Origin: Paroedura picta
Taxonomy: Eukaryota > Chordata > Lepidosauria > Squamata > Gekkonidae
Length of the DNA stretch: 64,000 bases
Assembly: GCF_049243985.1 (NCBI RefSeq)
Contig: NC_135384.1
Span: 15,310,501-15,374,500 of the forward strand
Direction of reading: 5' to 3'
Shown: in pieces, positions 44,841-55,235 of the stretch
Layout: each line of letters begins with the position of its first letter
Numbering within the stretch: position 1 is the stretch's first letter
Program-made: the position numbers and the translations under genes
Notes under the pieces: model-generated
What the model saw: the letters and a program-made list of their open reading frames with translations, nothing else
What the model was told of the DNA's origin: nothing
Database searches by the model: none

Positions 44841-45770
44841 ATGGAAAATAAAACATCTGTGACTGAATTTATTATACTGGGTTTTTTGAAACTTCCAGAA
44901 TTCAAACTTCTACTGTTTATGGTATTTTCCTGCTTGTATTTCCTTACAGTACTTGGCAATATCATCATTATTACCATAATTACTGTTGATGGCGTTTTAA
45001 AGACTCCCATGTATTTCTTCCTAAGGAACTTATCTTTCCTGGAATTGTGCTTCACTTCCGTCACCATACCCAACATGCTAGTGAATCTGCTCTCGGAAGA
45101 AACCAAAATCTCTTTTGTTGGATGTGCAACACAGCTCTATTTCTTTTTACTGACTGGTGTCACGGAATGCCTCCTCCTCACTGTCATGTCATATGACCGC
45201 TATGTGGCCATCTGTATCCCTCTACGATACACAGCCATCATGAGCAAGAAGATTTGCATCCAGTTCTCTGCTGCATGTTGGTTTGTTGGGTTCCTGGTGG
45301 CAGCAGGACACACAGCTGTTATCTTCTCCCTCCCCTTTTGTGGACCCAACGTCATTAACCATTTCTTTTGTGATATCCAGCCTTTGCTCATGCTTGTTTG
45401 TGGAGACACTTATTGGAATGAAATCCAAGTCATTGCAGTTGCTGGTGTGGTGCTGATGTTGCCCTTCATTCTTGTCCTTGTGTCTTATATCCACATCATC
45501 ACTACCATTCTGAGGATGAGCTCAGCCAAAAGCAGGAACAAGGCTTTCTCCACATGCTCATCTCACCTCACTGTAGTATCCCTGTACTATGGCACAGCCG
45601 TCTTTATGTACACACGCCCTAAGGCCAGTTACTCTTTGGATAAAGACAAATGGTTCACTCTGTTCTATTGTGTGGTAACCCCACTACTGAACCCTGTCAT
45701 ATATAGTCTGAGGAACAAAGAGGTGAAGGGAGCACTATGGAAACTGGGGAACAAAGTATGTCAGCTGTAA
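44841..45770 (+). CDS. Olfactory receptor, class II, OR10-like
   Basis: Intact OR of 309 residues and the only OR here on the plus strand. I place the start at MENKTSV (44841). An in-frame ATG at 44793 adds 16 residues, but between the two lies a strong 3' splice site (TTTTTTATTTCCCAG, ending at 44818), so the upstream codons are probably intron. The chosen ATG has a good context (ATTCCATGG). Motifs: NKT glycosylation site, GN at 39-40, PMYFFL at 56-61, MSYDRYVAIC at 116-125, INHFFCDIQPLLMLVC, KAFSTCSSH and PLLNPVIYSLRN. It resembles the pair at 5831 and 15136 (ENxTSV start, AGHTAVIFSLPFC) more than the pair at 31672 and 38011. Confidence 0.95.
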   Translation: MENKTSVTEFIILGFLKLPEFKLLLFMVFSCLYFLTVLGNIIIITIITVDGVLKTPMYFFLRNLSFLELCFTSVTIPNMLVNLLSEETKISFVGCATQLYFFLLTGVTECLLLTVMSYDRYVAICIPLRYTAIMSKKICIQFSAACWFVGFLVAAGHTAVIFSLPFCGPNVINHFFCDIQPLLMLVCGDTYWNEIQVIAVAGVVLMLPFILVLVSYIHIITTILRMSSAKSRNKAFSTCSSHLTVVSLYYGTAVFMYTRPKASYSLDKDKWFTLFYCVVTPLLNPVIYSLRNKEVKGALWKLGNKVCQL

Positions 45771-46029
45771 GAAAGATAAGATCTGCAGGTGGTGTAATAT
45801 GAACAATCCTTGTTCATTCACATTGAAAATTGGAGTCATCTCCATCTATGAAAGCAAATGATCATACAAACCTGTGCTTGCTGCTGAAGTCAGCAAAGAA
45901 AATGCTATATTCAATGAAAACATATAGAAACACCAAAACATATAGGGTGACTTGGGTAAGTGACTATTTCTGTTGCTGATGATATTAATTCTCTGTTATC
46001 AGTGTTTAGAATGATCAAATAAATTATAG

Positions 46030-47160
46030 ATTTCATAGAAACATAGAGTTGGAAGGGGCCATACAGGCCATCTAGTCCAACCCCCTGCTCAACGCAGGAT
46101 TAGCCCTAAGCATCCTAAAGCATCCAAGAAAAGTGTGTATCCAACCTTTGCTTGAAGACTTCCAGTGAGGGGGAGCTCACCACCTCCTTAGGCAGCCTAT
46201 TCCACTGCTGAACTACTCTGACTGTGAAAAACTTTTTCCTGATATCTAGCCTATATCGTTGTACTTGAAGTTTAAACCCATTACTGCGTGTCCTCTCCTC
46301 TGCAGCCAGCAGAAACAGCATCCTGCCCTCCTCCAAGTGACAACCTTTCAAATACTTAAAGAGGGCTATCATGTCCCCTCTCAACCTCCTTTTCTCCAGG
46401 CTGAACATTCCCAAGTCCCTCAACCTATCTTCATAGGGCTTGGTCCCTTGGCCCCAGATCATCTTCGTCGCTCTCCTCTGTACTCTTTCAATTTTATCGA
46501 CGTCCTTCTTGAAGTGAGGCCTCCAGAACTGCACACAGTACTCCAGGTGTGGTCTGACCAGTGCCGTATACAATGGGACTATGACATCTTGTGATTTTGA
46601 TGTGATGCCTCTGTTGATACAGCCCAAAATGGCATTTGCCTTTTTTACCCCTGCATCACACTGCCTGCTCATGTTTAGTTTACAATCCACAAGTACCCCA
46701 AGGTCTCGTTCACACAAAGTGTTTCCTAGAAGCATATCCCCCATCCAGTAGGCATGCTTTTCATTTTTCTGATCCAGATGCAGAACTTTACACTTATCTT
46801 TATTAAATTGCATCTTGTTCTCATTTGCCCATTTTTCCATTGTGTTCAGATCTCGTTGAACTCTGTCTCTATCTTCCGGAGTATTTGCCAGTCCTCCCAA
46901 TTTGGTGTCATCTGCAAACTTGATGAGTAGTCCCTCCACCCCCTTATCTAGATCATTAATAAATATGTTAAAAAGTACCGGGCCGAGCACCGAGCCCTGA
47001 GGTACCCTGCTACTCACCTCTCTCCAGTCTGATGAAACACCATTGACAACAACTCTTTGACTGACTGACTGAACTCTTTGAGTGCGGTTCTCTAACCAAT
47101 TCCCTATCCACCTAACTATCTGAAAATCCAGATTGCAGTCCTTCAACTTATCCATCAGAA
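46030..47160 (-). mobile_element. CR1 LINE, 5'-truncated, long open frame
   Basis: The 3' tail (agagttggaaggggccatac) is at the left. The minus strand then gives the end of ORF2 without interruption: LMDKLKDCNLDFQIVRWIGN, PQGSVLGPVLFNIF, FADDTKLGGL (catalytic YADD-type box, here FADD) and the C-terminal WNRLPKEVV. The element stops abruptly at LMDK (about 47157). It closely resembles the copy at 50050 but has an extra QSVSQR after NRTQRV. The intact frame suggests a young subfamily. Confidence 0.92.
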
Positions 47161-47479
47161 AGACCAATATTTTTGGGAAGATAGGGGGGGGAAGAACATA
47201 AATAAAGATATGCCCTGAGATATTTGATTGTTCCATGCAACTGAACATGTATGGCCAGATAGCTAAAAAAAATAGTGAAATCTTCCTTTTTTGGTAATGT
47301 TAATAATTGTATACATAATTACTAATTTTATACAAAAAAGTGTTATGCATTCTACATTTATTTGGGGGTAGAAACGGCACAGTCTAATTTTTAAGTCTAC
47401 TTTTCACCTATTAGATAGCTGGTAATGAGAATATGAAGAAAAATTCTGTTAGACTTAATTGTTAATCAGGAGGTACTTC

Positions 47480-48335
47480 TCATAGACAGGGGTGCCTAAT
47501 GGCCTATTTATACATAATTTATACATAATTTATACATAAATGACAGTTCAGAAATTGGAGGGACCATAATATGTACCAATCTTCATTGGTCAGTGTAAAG
47601 TTCTATCAATGTATACTGATGATATGATTTTAATCTTGTGAATAAGAATTGGTCTAAAAAGACTGCTTGATAATTAGGTTATTATTGCAAGGAAGAGGAG
47701 CCGACTAAAAACAAAAGTAATGGGTTTTTAGGCAGAAACCAAAGAGATTTTCTTGGTGTATTCTCATTATACCAATCAACAGTGCAGTGTATTCAAATAT
47801 CTAAGTGAAGCACAAACTTGGAATGTTCAAATGACAACAGTAAGACCGTTTATGCACTGGAGGTTTCATGCCGGACTGCAGGCTGGAGTTTTAGTTGTGG
47901 CAGGTTGCCCTACCTCTTCCTGCATCCACATGGGGGAGCATTTGGCCTGGTGTACCTCATCTACCCCCTATCTGTGCTCCTGACAGGGGGGTGGGGCAGT
48001 GAAGTTCCCAGTGCATAAATTCCCAGTCTAAGAGAGAACATGGGAGTGAAGTTCTTTTACACCAAAGATGGGTTACTAGTAGATCCAGGCCTTAAATGTT
48101 TTGCTAGTAAAATAATCCCCTACCTGCTTTATGACATAGAAATTTTGGGATGGAAATATGAACAGTTTAGAATTTTGGAAAATTTGTTTATGCAATTAAT
48201 TCTAGCATTGCCAAAGTGGACATAATGCCCGTGATGCATTAAAAGTGCATGTGAACTTGGCAATCCTAAAATACTGAGTGAAAAACAAAGTAATAAATTT
48301 AGATTCTTTTAGGCATCAGTTTTAATTTGCGGATG
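47480..48335 (+). mobile_element. Vingi-like LINE fragment split by a MITE
   Basis: Left part (47480-47843) decodes in pieces as MYTDDMILIL, RIGLKRLLDN and CSVFKYLSEAQTWNVQ. The right part (48023-48335) decodes as KCFASKIIPYLLYDIEILGW and LENLFMQLILALPKW. These are successive parts of one LINE reverse transcriptase and follow the order seen at 21800-22300. Frames are broken, so it is old. Confidence 0.65.
47844..48022. mobile_element. MITE inserted in a LINE fragment
   Basis: Starts agaccgtttatgcactggag and ends cagtgcataaattcccagtc, a slightly decayed inverted repeat. It is the reverse-oriented relative of 33484-33665, with the same gcaggctggagttttagt core. Confidence 0.82.
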
Positions 48336-48344
48336 GAATTAGAG

Positions 48345-49105
48345 AGCTTTCAGGTTGAACCGCTTATGTGCAGCAAGGAATCAACTGCCAGTTGACACAG
48401 CGGAGGGTGGGCTGGAAGCGGACACAACTGCCCTGTGGCTTGTGTAGGGTGCACACTTATGCAGCATGCACAGCGTAGAAGAGGCAGGCGGGACCCATGA
48501 CGCCTATAAAGGCTCCATGCACATGGGTCCCAGCCTCTTCCCCCCCCCTCGCCGCGGAGCATCTTCCCTCCCTCCCACCCTGTGATATGTAAACAGCCAT
48601 GTGACTGTGTCTGGGGTGGATGTTTCATGGTTAATTTCATCCCAGCTGTGGGATGGGATGGAGCCTATTGCATGGGATGGAGCCTATTGGCAGGGAGTCT
48701 GGTGGGTGATTGGACTCCCTGGGGTTCAGGGCCTCATCGAGGCTGCATACAATTGAGCGTGGCTTACCTGGCTGGGAGGCCGGGGGCTCGTTGCCAGGTG
48801 GCCTGGGAGACAGCCAAAGCAGGTGTATGCCTGGTGACTCCTCCCACATAGGTTGCCTCCTGCAGGGCAGACGTCAGTAGGCCAGGGGATCTGCTCTCCC
48901 GGATGGCAATGGTGTGGATCCCCAGGGCGCCTCGGGAAGCCACAGGTTTTGATTCAGTCCGCTGATTGCTAGATCAAGCTCCCTCTCCCATGCTGTGCCA
49001 ACCCTCCCATGGGGAGGTAATAAAGCTGTGGTCATGTTTATAGCCAATAATTGTGTGTTGCGTCATATTCCAGCCCAAAATACCCTCCTGCAAGTCAAAT
49101 ACAAT
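48345..49105 (+). mobile_element. LTR-like dispersed repeat, fossil
   Basis: Longest parallel to 34640-35415, with tatgcagcatgcacagcgta, a CTATAAAGG box, ccctccctcccaccctgtga, gctgggaggccgggggctcg and ggtaataaagctgtggtcat. A short internal direct repeat (gggatggagcctattg, twice) is special to this copy. No coding parts. Confidence 0.45.
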
Positions 49106-49269
49106 CCTACTCTGGCATTCTGTCTCAGATGACCAATTGAGGGATGAGGGGTAAAGAAGCTGGTGATGTCTTGAGAGACTGGAACTTTCATATGATGTAA
49201 CATAGTTTCTTAATAGTTCAGTAAAAAGTAGCCCTAAGGTTTAATTTATTTTCAAAAAAAGTTCATGCC

Positions 49270-50005
49270 AGAACTAGGAATGGGCAATTTGGTTTGGATA
49301 ACCTGAAAAGTACATAAATTAATGCTGTTTTGGCCATTCCTGTATTTTTAACGGGTGGAGTCAATGGTGGCTAAATTGCAATTTGACAATTCAACCATAA
49401 TTTGGCTGGTTTAGATGCCTTTCCTCCCCCACTTTCTCAGGCAGCACCTGAGAGGGAGGGGGTAGAGACCCCACCAAGCAGCTGATGTGTCATTAACATC
49501 TGCTTGGTAGGCCCTTTAAATGTCAGCTTTCTTTAGAAGCACAAAACCCCAAGTTTTTTGGCAGCCAGAACCTCTCCACTGCCATAGAAGGTGGGGGGCC
49601 ATTTAAGCACCAGCCAAGCAGCTGGTGGGCTCTTTAAATGCCCCCCCTGCTTTCTCAGCAAGCACCTGAGAAGACGGGGAGAGAGCATGCACCAAGCAAC
49701 TGATATGTCATCATAAGCTGCTTTGTGGGGGGGGGGGGTTAATGTCTCCACCCCCAGCTTTATCTGGCTCTCTGTTGCCAGAGAAGACTAAGGGAGGCAT
49801 TTAAAGGGCCCACCAAGCTGCTCATAACACATCAGCTTCTTGATGCATCCTGTAAATGTCTCTCCTCACTTTCCCTGTCAACAAAGATGCTCTCCACTGC
49901 CTGGAAAGTCAGAGGGGAATATGGACAACTTCAGATTGGGCTGAATCAATTCTCCCCAAATCCAAAAAGGTCCCAATTTTTATTCCATGCGCATGCCTAG
50001 CCAGA
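49270..50005. repeat. Probable non-autonomous DNA element with internal tandem units
   Basis: The two ends look like diverged inverted repeats: ctaggaatgggcaatttggt at the left and, in reverse, ctaggcatgcgcatgg at the right. Between them a unit of roughly 100-130 bases containing ctttctcaggcagcacctga, accaagcagctgatgtgtca and ctttaaatgtc recurs three to four times. No coding. Family unknown. Confidence 0.45.
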
Positions 50006-50049
50006 ACTCTGTATCTTGTGAATATCTCTGCTCACTCCCTAAAAGGTTT

Positions 50050-52325
50050 CAAGAACCCTAGGGGGAAGTGACCATGTCCTCATAGAATTCCTTTTGAGAT
50101 GGGGAGCCAAGGAAGCTTGTAGCCAGACGCGGATGTTGGATTTTCGTAGGGCAAACTTTAATAAACTCAGAGACATGATGAGTGTCATACCATGGACGAG
50201 AATGCTGGAAGGGAAGGGAGCATGTGAAGGGTGGGCGCTACTCAAACAAGAGCTATTGCATGCTCAATCAATGACTATTCCAGAAATACGAAAACACTGC
50301 AGGAGCTCTAAGAAGCCTATTTGGATGAACAGAGAACTTCAAGAGGAACTAAGAAAGAAAAGGAAAATGTTCAGGAAATGGAGGGAAGGACAGAGCTCTA
50401 AAGAAGAGTACCTACAGGTTACTAGGCACTGTAGATCAATCATCAGAAAGGCCAAAGCTGAGAGTGAGCTAAGATTGGCCAGGGAAGCCCATTGTAACAA
50501 GAAAAGATTTTTCAGTTACGTGAGGAGCAAACGTAAAGTAAAGGAGGCAATAGGCCCGCTGTTGGGTGCGGATGGACAAACTCTAACGAAAGATGCAGAG
50601 AAAGCAGAAAGGCTTAGTGCCTATTTTACATCTGTTTTTTCCCACAGGTCTAAGTGTTTAGGCACATCTAGAGATGGCTGTAGCCAAAGGATAGTGTCTG
50701 GGTGGCAGGTTAACATGGATAGAGAGGTGGTCGAGAGGCATTTAGCTGCACTGGATGAGTTCAAATCCCCTGGTCCAGATGAAATGCACCCGAGAGTACT
50801 CAAAGAACTTTCCAGAGAACTTGCACAGCCCTTGTCCATCATCTTCGGAACCTCTTTAAGGACTGGAGATGTCCCGGAGGACTGGAAAAGAGCAAACGTT
50901 ATTCCAATCTTCAAAAAAGGGAGGAAGGATGACCCGGGAAACTACAGACCAGTGAGTCTGACCTCTGTTGTGGGGAAGATAATGGAGCAGATATTAAAGG
51001 GAGCGATCTGCAAACATCTGGAGGACAATTTGGTGATCCAAGGAAGTCAGCATGGATTTGTCTCCAACAGGTCCTGCCAGACCAACCTAGTTTCCTTTTT
51101 TGACCAAGTAACAGGTTTGCTGGATCGGGGAAATTTGGTTGATGTCATTTACTTGGATTTTAGTAAAGCTTTTGACAAGGTTCCCCATGATGTTCTGATG
51201 GATAAGTTGAAGGACTGCAATCTGGATTTTCAGATCGTTAGGTGGATAGGGAATTGGTTAGAGAACCGCACTCAAAGAGTTGTTGTCAATGGTGTTTCAT
51301 CAGACTGGAGAGAGGTGAGTAGCGGGGTACCTCAGGGTTCGGTGCTCGGCCCGGTACTTTTTAACATATTTATTAATGATCTAGATGAGGGGGTGGAGGG
51401 ACTACTCATCAAGTTTGCAGATGACACCAAATTGGGAGGACTGGCAAATACTCCGGAAGATAGAGACAGAGTTCAACGAGATCTGAACACAATGGAAAAA
51501 TGGGCAAATGAGAACAAGATGCAATTTAATAAAGATAAGTGTAAAGTTCTGCATCTGGGTCAGAAAAATGAAAAGCATGCCTATTGGATGGGGGATACGC
51601 TTCTAGGTAGCACTGTGTGTGAACGAGACCTTGGGGTACTTGTGGATTGTAAACTAAACATGAGCAGGCAGTGTGATGCAGCGGTAAAAAAGGCAAATGC
51701 CATTTTGGGCTGTATCAACAGAGGCATCACATCAAAATCACAAGATGTCATAGTCCCATTGTATACGGCACTGGTCAGACCACACCTGGAGTACTGTGTG
51801 CAGTTCTGGAGGCCTCACTTCAAGAAGGACATCGATAAAATTGAAAGGGTACAGAGGAGAGCGACAAAGATGATCTGGGGCCAAGGGACCAAGCCCTATG
51901 AAGATAGGTTGAGGGACTTGGGAATGTTCAGCCTGGAGAAAAGGAGGTTGAGAGGGGACATGATAGCCCTCTTTAAGTATTTGAAAGGTTGTCACTTGGA
52001 GGAGGGCAGGATGCTGTTTCTGCTGGCTGCAGAGGAGAGGACACGCAGTAATGGGTTTAAACTTCAAGTACAACGATATAGGCTAGATATCAGGAAAAAG
52101 TTTTTCTCAGTCAGAGTCGTTCAGCAGTGGAATAGGCTGCCTAAGGAGGTGGTGAGTGCCCCCTCACTGGAAGTCTTCAAGCAAAGGTTGGATACACACT
52201 TTTCTTGGATGCTTTAGGATGCTTTGGGCTGATCCTGCGTTGAGCAGGGGGTTGGACTAGATGGCCTGTATGGCCCCTTCCAACTCTATGATTCTATGAT
52301 TCTATGATTCTATGATTCTCCAGGT
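50050..52325 (+). mobile_element. CR1 LINE, 5'-truncated, intact 707-codon ORF2 part
   Basis: The open frame 50094-52217 covers the linker (RTRMLDFRRANF-like start), the reverse transcriptase (FKSPGPDEMHPRVLKEL, ANVIPIFKKGRKDDPGNYRP, LDFSKAFDKVPHD, SGVPQGSVLGPVLFNIFIND, FADDTKLGG) and the C-terminal CR1 region. In-frame codons continue upstream to about 50058 (GSDHVLIEFLLRWG), the last piece of the endonuclease, so the element is cut inside the endonuclease. The 3' UTR and (ATTCTATG)n tail at 52220-52325 are complete. No break was seen in the frame. It cannot move by itself because the endonuclease is missing. Confidence 0.95.
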
Positions 52326-52612
52326 GACAGATCAGTTCACCTGGAGAAAATGGCTGCTCTGGAAGTTGGACTCTATGGCATTCTACCCCAAACCCTGCCT
52401 TCTTCAAGCTCCACCCTCCACATCTCCAGCTATTTCTCAATGCAGAGGTGGCAAACACAGGTGGACCCTGTGAAGGTCAGGGTTTGGGGAGGGGGAAGGA
52501 CCTCGATGAGGTCTAATGCCAGAGTTTACTCTCCAGAGTAACCATACATTTTCTCCAGGGGAACTGACTTATGTTGTCTGTAGATCAGCTGTAATTCAAG
52601 GAGACTTCCGGG
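52320..52612. repeat. Inverted pair of one short dispersed repeat
   Basis: 52320-52455 carries the repeat in reverse (cctggagaaaatggctgctc, ctctatggcattctacccca). 52465-52612 carries it forward (gggtttggggagggggaagg, ttttctccaggggaactgac). The pair sits between two CR1 tails. Family not identified. Confidence 0.5.
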
Positions 52613-52614
52613 AC

Positions 52615-52712
52615 CTTGCTTTAGGATGCTTTGGGCTGATCCTGGGTTGGACTAGATGGCCTGTATGGCCCCTTCCAACTCTATGATTCTATGATTCTAT
52701 GATTCTAAGAAA
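52615..52712 (+). mobile_element. CR1 LINE 3' tail
   Basis: tttaggatgctttgggctga, ggttggactagatggcctgt and ATTCTATG repeats. A short deletion removes the gcgttgagcaggg part. Confidence 0.85.
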
Positions 52713-52714
52713 TA

Positions 52715-53090
52715 CCATCAGTCTTTTTTCTGGATGATTTACCCATACTCCAATGTCTCAATGTGTATTTGTGGGAGTTCAAAGACAGAAGATCTCATAC
52801 ATTGTATTTCAGCCTGCCCACTTGATGTGCAACCTAGGAATAAGTTCTTGATGAAGATAATATCTAATATTCTTGCTATGTCAGAATACAATCAATTGAT
52901 TTGCCTGCTATCTGACATAGATCCTTATGTATCTAACAAAGTAGCTCTCTATGCACTGGCTGATAGGAAGATTAGAGCAAAACATTTAGTAAGAAAAGTT
53001 TTAACTCCATGTTTTTAATTGTTGTTTGTGAGGGTGTTTATCCAAGAACAGTAGTTTTTATTATTACTGTGCTACAATAGTAAACATGGG
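52715..53090 (+). mobile_element. Vingi-like LINE C-terminal end
   Basis: The open frame decodes as MCICGSSKTEDLIHCISACP (a CxC...H...C zinc-knuckle-like end), LICLLSDIDPYVSNKVALYA and stops at 53018. It parallels [16 protein letters not shown] in the copy at 21085. 5'-truncated. Confidence 0.6.
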
Positions 53091-53117
53091 TGTTGCTTCA
53101 GTCAGGGCTTAGCTAGG

Positions 53118-53403
53118 TAAAAAGGTAAAGGTAAAGGTATCCCCTGTGCAAGCACCGAGTCATGTCTGACCCTTGGGGTGACGCCCTCTAGCGTTTTCAT
53201 GGCAGACTCAATAAGGGGTGGTTTGCCAGTGCCTTCCCCAGTCATTACCGTTTACCCCCCAGCAAGCTGGGTACTCATTTGACCGACCTCGGAAGGAGGG
53301 AAGGCTGAGTCGACCTTGAGCCGGCTGCTGGGATTGAATTCCCAGCCTCATGGGCAAAGCTTTCAGATGGCTGCCTTACCACTCTGCGCCACAAGAGGCT
53401 CCT
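53118..53403 (-). repeat. Sauria SINE
   Basis: Reverse copy, with aaaggtaaaggtatcccctg, gacgccctctagcgttttca, gaccgacctcggaaggaggg and the head ctgcgccacaagaggctcc. Near full length and well preserved. Confidence 0.92.
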
Positions 53404-53499
53404 TAGCTAGGTAGATAAGCTGAAATTGATAATAGATTCATAACTTTCTCAAAGTGTGAAGACTGTCAGGATTCAGGCCTTGATTTATATCCTGAACAA

Positions 53500-53690
53500 A
53501 AAGGGATGCGGATAGGACTCCCTTGTGGATCTCAAGGTAGCTTACATTACAGACCATTATTTTTTTAAACAAACACAACCAAACAATTGTTAGGAGTCCA
53601 TAAGAAGTAAACACAATTTTAAAACTCCAATTAGGTCTACCAAGACTCAAAAGCAGTTCAAAATTAAAAAAAAAAGCTTCTGAAAAATCA
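53500..53690 (-). repeat. Dispersed repeat end, decayed
   Basis: gtggatctcaaggtagctta, then A-rich sequence, like the ends at 27105 and 62740. Family not identified. Confidence 0.35.
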
Positions 53691-53784
53691 AAAGTGAGGG
53701 GTCTGCCATAATTGTGACAAAAGGTCCAAACTTTTGTACCTATAGAAAACATCTCTAATAGATGGGACAGTCAGAAGGGCATCT

Positions 53785-54275
53785 TACTATGATCTGAGGG
53801 ACCGCCTGTTGTTCTATGCCCCCGCTTTGCGGGTATGAATTGATTGGTCATTCCCAGCCCCAAAGATGTGTGCCTGGCCTCGATCAGGGCCAGGGCTTTT
53901 TTGGTCCTGGCCCCGACCTGGTGGAATGAGCTCCTGGAAGACCTGAAGGCCCTGCGGAAGCTTTCAGCATTCCGCAAGGCCTGTAAAATGGAGCGCTTCT
54001 GCCAGGTCGGTGGTTGAGGCTGGGCCGCAAGGTCGATCTGGCCCCCCATAACACCTATACCATTGCAGCAGTAGCTAAGACCAACTTGCTCCCTCATTCT
54101 CCCTCCCCCTTGATTGGGTATTGGGGGTGGATTAGTTTAGGTTATATGTTCTACCTCATCTTGGTTTACTGTGCTTATTAGGTTTTTGTTGTTGTGATTT
54201 TAATGTACGGGGTATTTATTGGGGGTTTTATTACTGTAACTCGCCTCGAGCCTCCGGGGAGAGGCAAGTAACAAA
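53785..54275 (+). mobile_element. L2-type LINE 3' end
   Basis: The plus strand decodes in pieces as YDLRDRLLFYAPALRV, RSGPGLFW and WNELLEDL-like codons, then a 3' UTR ending cctccggggagaggcaagta. It runs directly into the microsatellite at 54276. Several frame breaks. Confidence 0.65.
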
Positions 54276-54278
54276 TTC

Positions 54279-54351
<73 letters not shown>

Positions 54352-54496
54352 GTAATAGTAATAGTAGTAGCGGCAGCGGCAGCGGCAGCGGCAGCAATAG
54401 CAATAGCAATAGCAATAGCAATAGCAATAGCAATAGCAATAGCAATAGCAATAGCAATAGTAATAGTAATAGTAATAGTAATAGTAATAGTAATAA
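54276..54496. repeat. Compound trinucleotide/hexanucleotide microsatellite
   Basis: (AAT)n from 54276 to about 54350, then AGTAAT, (AGCGGC)n at 54368-54393, (AATAGC)n to about 54457 and (AATAGT)n to 54494. All blocks keep the three-base register. Poly-Leu translations are not genes. Confidence 0.95.
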
Positions 54497-54734
54497 TCTT
54501 AATTTCATGGCAGTAACATATGGGATAAAATGGTCCTTAGGTACTAATGCTAACTAATACCTTGAATTAGGCTCAGAGTCGATGGTAGCCAATGTGGATC
54601 TTTTGATCTTTTTAAAGCCTAGCATACCAAGGCCATAAGTCGTGAATCAGATAGGGGAAACTCTAAGAAAGATTGCAGTAGGCACCAAAAACATGTTGAC
54701 TTGCAGGACTGCATTTTAGGCTCAAGGAAGATAT

Positions 54735-54875
54735 TTCCATTGGCTAAAACAAGGCCATAGCTTTATTATTACTCTGCAGTGTTGGCATAGCATGGGAGAG
54801 GGAGCATGACTTGCAGTCAGCTGCCCACACAAACCCAGACCCCAGCAACATCCTGGAGCCCTACCAGTTCCCCCT
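54735..54875 (-). mobile_element. LTR-like dispersed repeat, 3' end fossil
   Basis: Reverse reads ctccctctcccatgctatgc and aataaagctatggccttgtt, the family's terminal part. The copy is partial; 54876-55235 beside it is GC-rich and unclassified. Confidence 0.4.
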
Positions 54876-55235
54876 CTGGAAACACAGGTCTCCTTGCCAC
54901 TGGGATCTCACCCAAAGGAAAAGTCCAGTGGTGCTCTGGGGCCCACCTGGTTCCCCCACTAGGAATGCAGATCCTCTTGCTGCTGGATTCCTGCTGAAGG
55001 GAAGTGTCCACCTGGGTGTCAAGAGGAAGCATCACTTCCCTTGGCACTGTCACAGGCCACATGGCTTTGTGAACTCTGGGGTGCCAAGGAGAGGCACTCA
55101 CCTCCCACCCCAGGCTACATGGCACTGTAAGCCCATGCCTCCTCAGCCAGGACGGTCCCACTCGCAGACCTGCCACCTCAAAAGGAGGCCCCTAGCCTGG
55201 GGATTCTGATGTAAAGACCGAACTCCCCCCAAACA

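Noticed and set aside
46259-46594. 111-residue frame repeated at 51738-52073 and 56950-57345
   Set aside because: It is antisense to the CR1 ORF2 C-terminus. The repetition reflects the transposon, not a gene family.
54200-54508. 102-residue poly-Leu frame
   Set aside because: It is a translation of the compound microsatellite that follows an L2 end.
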